A DNA stretch of 64,000 nt. It comes from Pectinophora gossypiella. Lineage: Eukaryota > Arthropoda > Insecta > Lepidoptera > Gelechiidae. Below the pieces are notes generated by a model. That model searched no databases. It was not told where the DNA came from and saw only the letters and a program-made list of their open reading frames with translations. The stretch is from the NCBI RefSeq assembly GCF_024362695.1, contig NC_065415.1, positions 3,079,438 to 3,143,437 of the forward strand, given 5' to 3'. Both the position numbers and the translations under genes were made by a program. Within the stretch, counting starts at the first letter, position 1. Every line of letters begins with the position of its first letter. Shown one piece after another: positions 19,403 to 29,847 of the stretch.

Positions 19403-20046
19403 GATGAATTTGAAAAAATCCTCAAGAAAACAGCAGTGAAAAACAAATATTAGTCAGTTTTTTAAAAGTATGCGAGAAATAAAGCTCAATTCATCATTTA
19501 TCTAATAAAATATTTTCATCGTAGCGGAATTTCGGGAAATCGTGTTGATTTTTAGCTAATCTTTTGAAAGTGACTAATCTTTGATTTACACCAAACACTA
19601 TCCGAAGAAAAGTGTCAAAAAGTTAAAATTGCTCACAAACGCGAACAGGGAATTTCCCTGGGCTTAATTAACTCTTGATAAAGCAGTAATAAATTATAAT
19701 TAATCAATTAGGAAGATAACGTTGTTGTCATAATTTTTGTTTCGAAATTAGCTACATTTTAATTTTGGAGTTTTGCTTTTGACATCTTCTTGCAAAGTCA
19801 AATGAATTATCCAACTTTGTCGAACTTCGAACTGAGAAATATTTCAATTTGTCATATTTCTTTGTCGAAGTATCGTCCTGGATTTCATTTTGGAATTTTA
19901 GCCGGAATTTATGTCATTATGTATTGTAATTTAGTATTTTGTCTAGACCAAAATTGTCTTGTTCTACATTGTGTAATTTATTAGATATTATTTTTGAATA
20001 TAAGTAAATTGACTTATAAACTCTTTTTAGTTACGTGTTCTCAATA
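19403..20046. other. No feature recognised
   Basis: A 64-codon frame at 19790-19984 has no recognisable features. Confidence 0.35.
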
Positions 20047-20130
20047 TACCTACTTCTGTAAAAAACCGGACCTATTAGGCAAGCGAACCCTGTGAAAAAC
20101 GGGATAATGCTAGGGGGATGTTAATTCACG
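20047..20130 (+). mobile_element. T3 SINE 3' end
   Basis: CTTCTGTAAAAAACCGGACC, GTGAAAAACGGGATAATGCT, AGGGGGATG: the last ~80 bases of T3 with an internal deletion. Confidence 0.7.
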
Positions 20131-20227
20131 TGTTCACGTCGTGTTATATGCCTATTTTCTCCTATCATTCGTTTATTGTACAATAATGATTTAATTGTAA
20201 AAGCAATGCTTCAAAGACAGAAGTCCT

Positions 20228-20404
20228 AATACGGCTTTGAAATAGACTAGTCTAAGCGCCATCCCACTCGCGTCAGACAGAGTACTGCGGGGCGGAAGGC
20301 AAGAGACCTTTGCCCTATATGTCCCTAAAAAGTATCATGGAGAATGCTGCACCGACATGACCTTGGCTCATAAATTAGTGATGATTAGTGATGATGATTT
20401 AGTA
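20228..20404 (+). mobile_element. RA-tailed SINE (GAT tail)
   Basis: Body CACTCGCGTCAGACAGAGTA, CTGCGGGGCGGAAGGCAAG, then the RA LINE terminus (ATGGAGAATGCTGCACCGAC) and a GATGATGAT tail. Inverted partner fragment at 55198-55325. Confidence 0.7.
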
Positions 20405-20534
20405 ATCGCAGTTCTATAAGAGTCAAGAATCAGTAGAAAGGTAATATCCGCTCAACAGACGAAGTAAGCAAACGCATTCTATTATGTTTTTTCTTAACTC
20501 CTCTGCTGGACTGGGAGTAAAGAAAAACCATGAA

Positions 20535-20750
20535 TGCGTTCAGCTGCCTATCTTCCCGTGCATGTCGTAAAAGGGACAGCGTACTGTCCAACATGATGGA
20601 TCATCTGTAAGAGCGATAGGCTGATCACCTATCATCACACAGTTTATCATTATCCACCTTAGGACTATGTATCAAAAGTGGCTGCAAATAGTTTCTTGAT
20701 TATTTGTAGTTCGGGGAACACGGGCGTAAGTTTATGTATGTGTATGTATG
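20535..20750 (+). repeat. U2 repeat, best copy
   Basis: CATGTCGTAAAAGGGACAGC, GCGATAGGCTGATCACC, ATCCACCTTAGGACTATG, AAAGTGGCTGCAAATAG, GGGCGTAAGTTTATG plus a TATG tail. The tail suggests an RB-mobilised SINE or an RB-like LINE end. Confidence 0.55.
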
Positions 20751-20805
20751 TAACTAAACAAAAGCAAAAAAACATAACATAAAATGTAACAGAGGTAAAA
20801 ATAAT

Positions 20806-21131
20806 ACATAAACTGCCTAAATACGTCCCACTGCTGGGCACAGGCCTCCCCTCAATCAACCGGAGGGGGTATGGAGCATACTCCACCACGCTGCTCCACT
20901 GCGGGTTGGTGGAGGTGTTTTTACGGCTAATAGCCGGGACCAACGGCTTAACGTGCCCTCCGAAGCACGGAATCATCTTACTTTTTCGGACAATCAGGTA
21001 ATTCAAGCCTGAAAAGTCCTTACCAAACAAAGGACAGTCTCACAAAGTGATTTCGACAATGTCCCCATCGGGAATCGAACCCGGACCTCCAGATCGTGAG
21101 CCTAACGCTCTAACCACTAGACCACGGAGGC
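20806..21131 (-). mobile_element. T2 SINE, full length
   Basis: Complete minus-strand copy: head CCGTGGTCTAGTGGTTAGAG, B box GTCCGGGTTCGATTCCCG, GACTGTCCTTTGTTTGG, the shared core, GTGGAGCAGCGTGGTGGAG, GCCCAGCAGTGGGACG, and a TTTATG tail. The 121-codon minus-strand frame over it is an artefact of the SINE. Good pol III boxes but a diverged tRNA fold. Confidence 0.93.
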
Positions 21132-21410
21132 TGTCAAATTCATGTTTACTTTTACAGCAAACTATGCAGGTCTCTTGTGCTTCAGGAACTCCGCTCTGCA
21201 TTATAACGTAGTTGTAAACTTCCCGATGTTCTAAGATAAAACTATTTTCAGGGAAACTTAAGTAGACATTGCATTAACTTAGAAAGAACTGTTTAATGAG
21301 CGAACCAACTAAGAGGATCGCGGTTGTGGATTTAGTGTATAATGTTGGAGATCAAAACTTTTAGATTGCAGTTTGGAGTAAAGGAACTGTTCAGTGGTGG
21401 CTCAATTCAA

Positions 21411-21530
21411 TTCTCAATTCTCAATTATTTATTGCATTCCATGTAGTACAATGGGGTGTTACATAGGCATAGGAACTAAAACATGGACCCTGTAGGGCAC
21501 AGCAACGTTGAAGGGAAGAGAGGAAGTGTG
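21411..21530 (-). mobile_element. LINE 3' end, (TTGAG)n tail
   Basis: On the minus strand: CCCTACAGGGTCCATG, ACACCCCATTGTACTACATG, then a GCAATAAATAATTGAG tail with repeated AATTGAG. A polyadenylation signal precedes the tail. Family not named; other lepidopteran LINEs end this way. Confidence 0.55.
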
Positions 21531-21699
21531 TATTAGAATTAAAACTTATCATTTAAAAATTCGTCTACAGTATAATAGCTCTTTTTAATTAGCATTGTTT
21601 TTAGATTTTTTATAAATAAATTAATTTTAGTTTAATCTCTTAAGTACTTGGTATCTCTTAAGGTGATAGCCCTGTTCTGAGATTTATTTAAAATTAGCA

Positions 21700-21745
21700 G
21701 TCTCCCGTGACCTCGTCCGCGTGGGTTTCGGTTTCCGCGGTAAGA
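21700..21745 (+). repeat. U3 start fragment
   Basis: CTCCCGTGACCTCGTCCGCG then TGG: the first ~40 bases of U3. Confidence 0.45.
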
Positions 21746-22007
21746 ATTTCCGATTTTTTTAAATGATTAAATTAAGGATATAGTATAATTTAAAAAATCG
21801 TATAAAAATCAATCACTACACAGCCCTAATCATAGGCCTGGCTTTTTTGTTGGACCTTTCAATGTGTAACGGTTTTGTCAACGCACGCCAGAATTGCTCG
21901 CAGATGGTAGATTTTTTCCTACTTACTTGACACTTATCGTCATATTTTTGACAATTCACACAGTATCTTTATAAACTGTAGCCTATGTGTTATTCTGGTG
22001 TATAAGT

Positions 22008-22240
22008 CATTTTGTGATCCCTAGTTTGGTTAGGACATTACAGGCTGATCACCAGATTGTCCGAAAGTAAGATGATCCGTGCTTCGGAAGGCACGTTAAG
22101 CCGTTGGTCCCGGTTACTACTTACTGATGCAAGTCAGTAGTCGTTACGTGAGCCTTTGGCAGCTCAATAGTAACCCTGACACCAGGGTTGATGGGGTTCG
22201 TAATCTACGTCACAACCCACACGATAGAAGAAGATTTCTA
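22008..22240 (+). mobile_element. T1 SINE, head lost
   Basis: CATTTTGTGATCCCTAGTTT, core, TTACTGATGCAAGTCAGTAG, CCCTGACACCAGGGTTGATG, CACACGATAGAAGAAGA. Complete from just after the tRNA part. Confidence 0.88.
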
Positions 22241-22480
22241 TTATGTTGCTACGGTTCAGATACGAGTTTAAACCGTTCAAATCACTACAAAGCACATCAC
22301 TCTATCCCAAACAAGATTTCTAGAGTCAGATACAGTAGTTTTGTATGCAGATCACACACCAGACAGCGCCATTAAAGTAAGATCCGCGTTCCACACTGAG
22401 AATAATTGAGTTCCACTTGTACTTAAGCTTTACTCGTACTGCTTTTAGGAAAAGTGTTTTTGGATGTTGTTTTAATGTGC

Positions 22481-22826
22481 TAGGTAACGGCTCCCGGGTT
22501 CCAATCCCGGTTGGGACATATGTCAAAAATCATAATTTTTCCACGTTGCGCATGATAGAACGCCTGAAAACGATTGAAAAAACAAATAAGCTGCCGATCT
22601 TCTGGAGCAGGTTGTAAAACCACCCAATCATTTTTTTTATTTTTTTTGTGATGTCAAAAACATGACTTTGTGATTCCTAGTTTGGTTAGTTCATTACAGA
22701 CTGATCACCCGGTTGTCCGAAGGTAAAATGATTGGGGTGGTTTTTACAACCTGCTCCCGAAGATCGGCAGCTTATTTGTTTTTTCAGTCGTTTCCAGGCC
22801 TTCTATCATGCGCAACGTAAAAATAT
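22481..22826 (+). mobile_element. T1 fragment between inverted 102-bp arms
   Basis: T1 is represented by its B box (CGGGTTCCAATCCCGG) at 22494-22509 and by 22650-22722 (GACTTTGTGATTCCTAGTTT onward). A 102-bp unit at 22533-22634 splits it. The same unit in inverted orientation (22725-22826) replaces its 3' half. The arms share GCGCATGATAGAA, AAAACAAATAAGCTGCCGAT and GAGCAGGTTGTAAAA with few mismatches. ATGTCAAAAA occurs on both sides of the first unit, a possible target duplication. Confidence 0.8.
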
Positions 22827-23012
22827 TATCAATTTTTTATTTATTTATTTATCAATTTTTTTTTTGTCAAAATCGCAAAGTCATTTTCCCTAACATGCAG
22901 GTCATCATGCTCGATTGAAATACTGTCACGATAAACGTTTATCACGTCGAGAAACCAATGAAGCCGTAGCCTTTTTTCGTGTGAATCCTTTATGAAATCC
23001 ACGTCTATATAA

Positions 23013-23325
23013 GCTTCTTCTTCTATAGTGTGGGTTGTGAGGTTGATTACTAACCCCATCAACCCTAGTGTCAGGGTCACTATTGACCCGCCAAAGGCTC
23101 ATGTAACGACTACTTACATCAGTAAGTAGTAACCGGGACCAACGGTAAACGTGTCTTCCGAAGCACGGATCATCATACTTTCGGACAATCAGTTGATCAG
23201 CCTGTAGTGTTCTATAACCAAACTAGAGATCACAAAGTGAGTTTCGTGATGTGACCCCACCGGGATTTGAACTCGGGACCTCCGGATCGTGAGCTCAACG
23301 CTCTAACAACTGGGTCACGGAGGCC
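23013..23325 (-). mobile_element. T1 SINE, full length
   Basis: From CTTCTTCTTCTATAGTGTGG to the head CACGGAGGCC. The minus-strand B box is slightly damaged (GAGTTCAAATCCCGG). The core has a 2-base deletion. Confidence 0.92.
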
Positions 23326-24349
23326 GTTAGTATGGACATATTACGTAGATTTATTAATTTATTCACAAAACCATATTTTAACATTACAGTACTTGATTAA
23401 ATACCAATGTTTAAAAGGCTCCAAATTACATTTCTGTATATTTAATTAAATTAAATCACATTAAATGAATCCATAATAATAATTATCATAAATGCAATAA
23501 TAGTATACTTAAATCAAATAATATTATTATGTTTGTCAAGTGGCACAGCGCTGCTTCTGCAAACTTCACCACTGAATAGCCATTTATATATTTATTATAA
23601 ATAATAAATATAAATAAAATGTTTTTATTAAAGGTAAAAACCCAATAATTACAATGTTAATAATGTTAATTATGCCAGTTTGTAACATCGCACTCCCGCT
23701 CTTTATTTTAGAGCTGCGCCTGGCAGGCTGGCATAGAAATTGCAATGACTGTTGATCTGAGCTGATATGAGCAATCTCTTATCATATCAAAATGGAATAT
23801 CAACTGGAGCTTCCAATGCGTTCACTTCGCACAATATTCTCCACCAACCACTGATTCCCAACGGATCACGTACATTCCAGCCCATTTTACGTCCGTCGTA
23901 CTTGAAAAGTTTCAATGAGAGTGCGTGTTAACTTCTTAACAAAGTTTCTAACGAATTTTCCTTGATACTAAAACCTTCTTTTGTTTACGAGCAAAGTTTA
24001 GATTTCTTTACAATTGGATACTCCGGTTTTTAGTAGTTTTTTTGCTGTGAGAAGTTTAAGATCCAGTGAATGGTAACTACCACTGACTGATAGCGTAAAA
24101 CGGTTAATGCTAGTTGTTTGAATTGGCAGCGTTAAACGATTTGCCATTGAATGAGGTTGTTCATTAGGTGATGTCAACTCTATTAGAAATGGTTTAGGAT
24201 CATAAAAGTTAAGTGTTTCTTCCTTTTTCTAGCAAGTTACGCGTAGGTGTATTTGCGTGGCGCGATTGGTTTATATTCTGTGGGTTGAGATCTAAGTAGG
24301 CATAGTGTTTTCCAGTGTATTATATTTTATAGATAGTTTTTTACCTAAC
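23326..24349. other. No feature recognised
   Basis: AT-rich sequence of about 1 kb without coding signal or repeat partner. A TTATAAATAATAAATATAAA stretch lies near 23596. Confidence 0.35.
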
Positions 24350-24480
24350 ATACCATAACATAACAAATACTTTATTGCACAAACAGGAAAAAACAAAATA
24401 CAAAACAAAAGAGAAATAGAATTAGTACAATAGGCGGCCTTATTGCTAAGTAGCAATCTCTTCCAGGCAACCTTTAAGTA
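24350..24480 (-). mobile_element. U7 LINE 3' end
   Basis: ATACTTTATTGCAC, then CACAATAGGCGGCC-like and TTGCTAAGTAGCAATCTCTT blocks, shared with 46774-46905. On the minus strand this is GCAATAAAGTAT after a conserved untranslated block, the pattern of a polyadenylated LINE end. Confidence 0.6.
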
Positions 24481-24590
24481 TAGGAGAACCTAATCACTTG
24501 TCCAGTAATTTTTTTTTTCTTACGCAAAAATGTTGGAGAAAATATACTAACTTCGATTTGATTGATGTTCCTAGATCTTATAACAAGTCT

Positions 24591-24905
24591 CAAGTGGTCC
24601 AGTGGTTGAGCGTTGGACTCACGATCCGGAGGCCCCTGGTTTGAATCCCGGTGGGAACATATCACAAAAAAAAAACACTTTGTGATCCCTAGTTTGGTTA
24701 GGACATTATAGGCTGATCACCTGCTTGTCCGAAAGTAAGATGATCCGTGCTTCGGAAGGCATGTTAAGCCGTTGGTCTCGGTTACTATTTACTGATGTAA
24801 GTGAGTAATCGTTACATGAGCCATGTCAGGGGCCTTTGGCGGCTCAATCTTAACCCTGACTCCAGGGTTGGCTGGTATTCCACCTCACAACCCACACGAT
24901 AAGAA
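24591..24905 (+). mobile_element. T1 SINE, full length
   Basis: Head AAGTGGTCCAGTGGTTGAGC, B box CCTGGTTTGAATCCCGG, an expanded A-run, core, body and CACACGATAAGAA end. Slightly diverged boxes. Confidence 0.92.
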
Positions 24906-24912
24906 AACAGGA

Positions 24913-25378
24913 TGAGCAAACAGTCGTGTTCTGTTTTTTTCTCCAGTCCAGCACAGACGTAAAACAGTTCTTTAAGCTTCTGTACTTAACGCTTTTTCGC
25001 TACCAGTAGGCTAAATCCGCTTCTTAGGGAAAGTTTTTCAAGCTGCTTTTGTTTTAAGTTAGCCCAGGTTTTTTAAAATTCGTCTTTGTTCCGCCTACGG
25101 GATGGTGCGAGGATTCAAGTTTTAAAAGCAGCGATGTTTAGCCGAAGTATTATGTCCTCGGGATTTCGGTATTTTCAGGATCAGATACGAAATAAAAGTT
25201 TCGACGATTGTTGGGGACTTTTTGTCATGTTGTCATGTCGTGTCTGTCATGTTCAAAATGTCGCAACAACAGTTGAATTTTTACGATATCATGTCCGGGA
25301 ACACAAATAGAAGAACATTATTTATTTATTATCTTTTTGCAGTGAAGCTATTATTATCTTTTATTAAATGATAGGTAG
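24913..25378. other. No gene assigned
   Basis: A 74-codon frame at 25086-25310 has no recognisable domain. No repeats recognised. Confidence 0.35.
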
Positions 25379-25387
25379 GTCAAGTGT

Positions 25388-25676
25388 AAAATGCTACTTT
25401 GGTTCAATGACGATCTTGTGACGTAGCGAGTAGGCGCCGTTACTTCAAAAGCACACCCCTGATGCCGGGCAGCAGCGGTATCAGTACCGATTGGAGGCCG
25501 AGGAAATGGATTCTGGTAGGGCTCTAGCTAGAATATCACTGATTGAGAAATTGGTTGGTGTACTGCGGAACGGAAGGCGATTGGGGCAACCACTGTTCTA
25601 CACGCCCTATCTATGGAGTAATGAAGGCGATTACTCCACCGACAAGAGCGCAGCACTCAAATAAAGTGAGAGAGAC
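25388..25676 (+). mobile_element. RA-tailed SINE, unoccupied copy, 9-bp TSD
   Basis: 289 bp between GTCAAGTGT copies at 25379-25387 and 25677-25685. The same family as the split element at 16274: TGTGACGTAGCGAG, GGGCTCTAGCTAGAATATCA (undisturbed here), CTGCGGAACGGAAGGCGATT, then the RA LINE terminus and a GAGAGAG tail. It shows the pre-insertion state of the S5 target. Confidence 0.9.
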
Positions 25677-25712
25677 GTCAAGTGTGTCTGCCTAGTTGTT
25701 AGGCATTTTATA

Positions 25713-26144
25713 CAGGATATTAGTGACATTGTAACGAATACTGACGGGGCTAGTTCAGATCATGATTCTGAAGTAATATCAAGTGGAATTTCTTGTCAGA
25801 AAATTCATGAGAGTTTTTTTTATTGTTAGTTTCATACTTTTGCGATGGAAAATTATTAGTCTTGATATTAATTCAGAATAATGAGCTGAATCATCTCTCT
25901 TAGTATATTACGATGTCACTTACACCTCGTATTACTATGTACAGGTAGCCATACAAGTATGTATGGGTGTTAAAGACACCATTATTTTTGACGTGACTTA
26001 TTGGAGATCAGATGGCATTAACTACTTGGCCAACAAATGGGGAGCGCTGGATGCTCTCACCCGGTAATTAATGACACCGTAACGAATACTGAGGGGGATG
26101 ATTCAGACAATGATTCTGAGTTAATATCAAATCGGATTTCCTGT
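25713..26144. mobile_element. P1 composite palindrome, Jockey inside
   Basis: Unit 1 (25713-~25925) is a palindrome: GTGACATTGTAACGAATACT and ATCAAGTGGAATTT mirrored by AATCATCTCTCTTAGTATAT and TACGATGTCAC. A conserved spacer (TAGCCATACAAGTATGTATG) follows, then GGTGTTAAAGACACC and half of a second unit. A Jockey fragment (25981-26072) splits the second half unit. Confidence 0.8.
25981..26072 (-). mobile_element. Jockey-like LINE fragment nested in P1
   Basis: Minus-strand Jk 3' end (AGTTAATGCCATCTGATC region, then AATAAGTCACGTC and a poly-A) flanked by GACACC at 25975-25980 and 26073-26078. It is 5'-truncated just after TACCGGGTGAGAGC. Confidence 0.85.
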
Positions 26145-27069
26145 ATTATCTTAGTACTGATATATCAAATGTACCTGCAAGTTGTTGTCTAAAACGAGCA
26201 ATCCGATAGTTAGATACAAAGTACCTTTTCCTCAAAAGCAATACCTCATAATCGTTCTATGATAAAACTACCAAAACGGAATCGTAAAAAGCAAAAAACC
26301 CGGAACTAAAAGCGTGCCCTCAAAAAAAAAAATGAATTTGAGCGAGTGCATTCAAAGAGCGTGTCGTGTGCACTGCTCACTCCACTTTACATCCGAATGA
26401 GTTTTCCGTTTGATTTGAGAGCAAACTGTGAATGTACAGGCAGATCCATAACGCACTGTAACCTATAAAATCGTATCTCCGCAGAACCGGAACTAAAGCA
26501 AACAGAAAATTCTCCGTTTTTTTACTCAGGCACTAGGCACTTAGCTACCCAGCTTACCATAGCTACGTTTTGAAGAATATTCCAAGCGTTATAATATATG
26601 CCCTTCTAAGATGTGCAAAATAAAATAAAATAAATAAAATAACGTGATAACATTTTGACACAATCATTTTTATAATTATATTCGTTTTGTCTTTTGGTGC
26701 TAACATGCGAACCCAAAAGGTCATGTGGTTCTGTCAAAAATAGCAAAATACGAACAAATTCACATGCCATGCATGTTAGGGAACAAAATAAACTTATCGA
26801 TTGCGACAAAATTTATTGAATCAATCAATAATTTTACCAAGTTGCGCATGTTAGCTTTGTTGGCTGGGCTTAATATCTACCATAGTGGCTGGGAGAGTCT
26901 TGCTGAGAACAGGGACGAATAGCGGATATGCGTAAATGAGGGGCGCCAAATGCATGACGATGCCTGTTCTAGGTGTTGAAGAATCGGAAAGAAAGGGAAA
27001 TATAAGGGGTTAAGTCCATCCGTCGCAACTTTTTCCTGCTAAGCGTATGGTAGAGCTTGCTGTTCCCGT
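26145..27069. other. No feature recognised
   Basis: AT-rich, no convincing frame and no repeat partner noted. Confidence 0.35.
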
Positions 27070-27086
27070 ATCGGACTGTACAGTCA

Positions 27087-27220
27087 TACATACATAAACA
27101 GCCTATATACGTCCCACTGCTGGGCACAGGCCTCCCCTCAATCAACCGGAGGGGGTATGGAGCATACTCCACCACGCTGCATAGAAACAATAGGCTGCAT
27201 CGCTGCTGCTGCTGCTGTGC
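27087..27220 (-). mobile_element. T2 SINE fragment with 17-bp TSD and CTG filler
   Basis: Perfect ATCGGACTGTACAGTCA copies at 27070-27086 and 27221-27237. The T2 part runs from the TATGTATG tail to CCACCACGCTGC at about 27180. The remaining ~40 bases up to the duplication are not T2 and include GCTGCTGCTGCTGCTG. Confidence 0.93.
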
Positions 27221-27298
27221 ATCGGACTGTACAGTCACGAATGAATACATTGTAGACACTGCTTACTCTTCAGTAGAGGACGAGACCTAAAAAGATAA

Positions 27299-27572
27299 CT
27301 GCTTAGCACTACCTGTAGATGGGTTTGCTCTTGGCCCCAGACTTGCCCGAAGTCATTGACGACGCCTAAGATAGAGCGAGCTCGACCTGTTCACTCTGGC
27401 CTTAAAAGCACCCGGCTAGCCGGCGGCTAGTCTTCTCTCGTATGGGTTGATGGGAGATGGATGATCAACCTCATCAACCCTGGTGTCAGGGTTATTACTG
27501 AGTCGTCAGAGATGACATGAATCACGTAACGACTACGTACTTCCATCAGTAAGTAGTAGCTGGGACCAACAT
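27299..27572 (-). mobile_element. T1-bodied element with long unique end, copy 1
   Basis: 27437-27572 is T1 body (CAACCCTGGTGTCAGGG, GACTACGTACTTCCATCAGT). 27299-27436 is an extra segment (TAGCCGGCGGCTAGTCTTCT, GAGCGAGCTCGACCTGTTCA) found again only at 29319-29470 in opposite orientation. The GCCGGCGGC block is strikingly GC-rich for the window. Confidence 0.8.
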
Positions 27573-28499
27573 ACGGAACATTTTTCACGCAAAACCTGGA
27601 GTTTAAAATGAGCTGCGGAAAGTCCAATAGTTACCTAGCTAGCTCAACTGACAAATACCTGAGCTTCGAGTATTGAATACTTCGGTTTCAATACATCTTC
27701 AAAAGTATTTGTCGCTACGTTGTGTATTTGAAAATTTGAATATTATGGGTCCTGGAGGAAAGCGATTTGGTACTTTCAGACGTACTGGTATTATTATTTA
27801 TCTATTTTTTTTTATTTTACTATAAAATAAGCTCATGACTGTATCCTAACTGGAGTAGTCAGAAGTACAACCAACGCAAGATGAACTAAGTATAACATCA
27901 CCGAACTTTATTCTTCTTCTTTAACTAATATTCATTTATCGTAACACAAAAAAATACTCATTTTGTATACAGATAAGCATCACGAAACAAATGCTAGTTG
28001 AAAGTTTCACATATCATTTATTTTGGATCCACAAAACAAAAAGTTCTGACGATAAATGATTTATTTTGTGTTGTTGTACGACGAATTAACAAGTTGACAG
28101 TCCAGTGATCCATATATGGGCCATGACGGACTAGCTCCATAAGTCCGTGACCCATAATTTTTCAGAGCCCTGAGTGCGGCCTTTGAAAGTTCTAATTTTT
28201 TCATGATAGTAAGAGATATGGTTTACTTCCTATTGCACTCAATAGGTATTGTGAAGTGTTTAGAATACATTTACTTATTATTATTTCCGTTTTTAACAGG
28301 ACGTATAAAAAATAAGGTAATAATATATGCGGGACTTACAAGGAAGTCAAAACATTTTGTATGGGGACTGTCAACGTGTTAAGATTAATTAAATCATGAT
28401 TTTGCACTGTACGCACCCAAACGTTACTTGCATGAACTTGCTGTATGAGCACTTTCGGTCACCAAACGTTTGAAAAAAGAATTGGCATAGGAAACATTA
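27573..28499. other. Mostly unassigned
   Basis: A U6-type motif (AGTCAGAAGTACAACC, AAGATGAACTAAGTA) lies at about 27855-27895. A hairpin with TGACGGACT and AGTCCGTGACCCATA arms lies at about 28116-28158. No genes. Confidence 0.35.
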
Positions 28500-28573
28500 A
28501 GAAGACCACATTAAAGCAATTTGTGTAAAAAGCAAATTATTGTAACCAGGATATACAAAAGTAAGTGCGCAAT
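28500..28573. repeat. Fragment related to the arms at 29089 and 29505
   Basis: AGAAGACCACATTAAAGCAA then TGTAAAAAGCAAATTATTG resembles the inverted arms around the element at 29029. The following AAAGTAAGTGCGCAAT matches in the reverse sense, so the piece is a rearranged mosaic. Confidence 0.4.
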
Positions 28574-29028
28574 ATTAACAATATCAGATAAGTAGCAGTA
28601 ATATTATTATGTTTCGTACCAGCTAAGCTATTTTTATTCATTTCAGATTGCTTATGTACTTACTTGAAATCCTTTGCAGAAAATGACCATGATTGTGGCA
28701 ACCACTCTATCATAAGCATAAAAGAAAAATATCAGACTAATAAAACGAAATCCGTTTTAGAATCGATAAAGCCGGATTCTCTTTCGGTGAATAATTTGGC
28801 CAACGTCTTATTTCTTTGTGAAAGATTATCATTGGATTTGAATTTTAAAATTTACAACGCTATTCAATCCGCACCCCATTTGCTTCGTTCCCGTCGTCGA
28901 ACGTATTACCATTTTTATGCATCGCAGATGGTTTTCCAGTCGGAATTATTCATTATTTTCCGTTTGGTTATCACCTGCACTGTCATTATACGGTGAAAAA
29001 TCTTGCGATTTTTGAATCACAAACATCT
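28574..29028. other. Unassigned, holds a 110-codon frame
   Basis: An open frame at 28664-28996 lies outside all recognised repeats. It has no recognisable domain, a Ser/Leu/Ile-rich composition and no clear promoter. A TTTGCAG just upstream could be a splice acceptor, but that is weak evidence. Confidence 0.25.
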
Positions 29029-29570
29029 GTGATTTAGTGGTTAGAAAGTTGCGTTGGGTCACCAGTCTGGAGGGCCGGGTGTGAGTCCAGGGGGTCAAAA
29101 AGACCACATCAAAACAATTCATCTAAAAAAGCAATACTGCAATTTGACATTTGTTTGCATTGCGCACTTACTTTTTTGATCCCGGCTACTACTTACTGAT
29201 GGAAGTACGTAGTCGTTACATGATCCATGTCATCTCTGGCGACTCAGTAATAACCCTGACACCAGGGTTGATGAGGTTGGTCATCCATCTCACAACCCAT
29301 ACGAGAGAAGACTAGCCGCCGGCTAGCCGGGTGCTTTCAAGGCCACAATGAACAGGCACCTTCTGGGCGAGCTCGCTCCATCTTAGGCGTCGTCAATGCC
29401 TTCGAGCAAGTCTTATGTATTATTCAGGCATCACAACAATGGGCGGGCATGCCTTTCACGCCAATACTGCTTAGCAAAAAACTGCTTATGGTTGGTTATA
29501 TGCGCAAATGTCAAATTGCAATATTGTTTTTTTAGATGAATTGCTTTGATCTGGCCTTTTTAAACCCCCT
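29029..29570 (+). mobile_element. T1-bodied element with long end, copy 2, inverted arms
   Basis: A tRNA-like head (TGTGATTTAGTGGTTAGAAA, B box GGGCCGGGTGTGAGTCC) leads into a left arm at 29089-29153. Then come the T1 body (29176-29318), the GC-rich segment shared with 27299, and a right arm at 29505-29570 that is the reverse complement of the left. Arm landmarks: CAATTCATCTAAAAAAGCAA and GCAATTTGACATTTG. Confidence 0.75.
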
Positions 29571-29845
29571 GATGGAGACATGGTTAAAATGTCGACTGTC
29601 TTTTGTTTGGCTTGGACATAGCGCACTGAATCACTTGATTGTCCAAAAAGTAACATGATCCCGTGGTATGGAAGACTGCCGTTGGTCCCGGCTATTAGTC
29701 GTGAAACACCTTCAATAATCAGCAATGGAACAACGTGGTGGAGTATGCTCCATACAGGGGGGAGGGGGCCCCCTATCGATGAGGGGAGGCTTGCGGCCAG
29801 CAGTGTGACGTATATAGGCGACGTGTATATGTATGTGTGTTTTGA
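29571..29845 (+). mobile_element. T2 SINE, diverged
   Basis: GACTGTCTTTTGTTTGG, CTGAATCACTTGATTGTCC, CCGTTGGTCCCGGCTATTAG, GTGGTGGAGTATGCTCCATA, a G-rich insertion near 29757, then GACGTATATAGGC and a TATGTATGTG tail. The tRNA head is replaced by the preceding arm. Confidence 0.8.
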
Positions 29846-29847
29846 CC

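Noticed and set aside
20665..21030. 121-codon minus-strand open frame
   Set aside because: It runs through U2 and a T2 SINE. Similar peptides recur at every T2 copy (27.0, 47.3, 57.7 kb).
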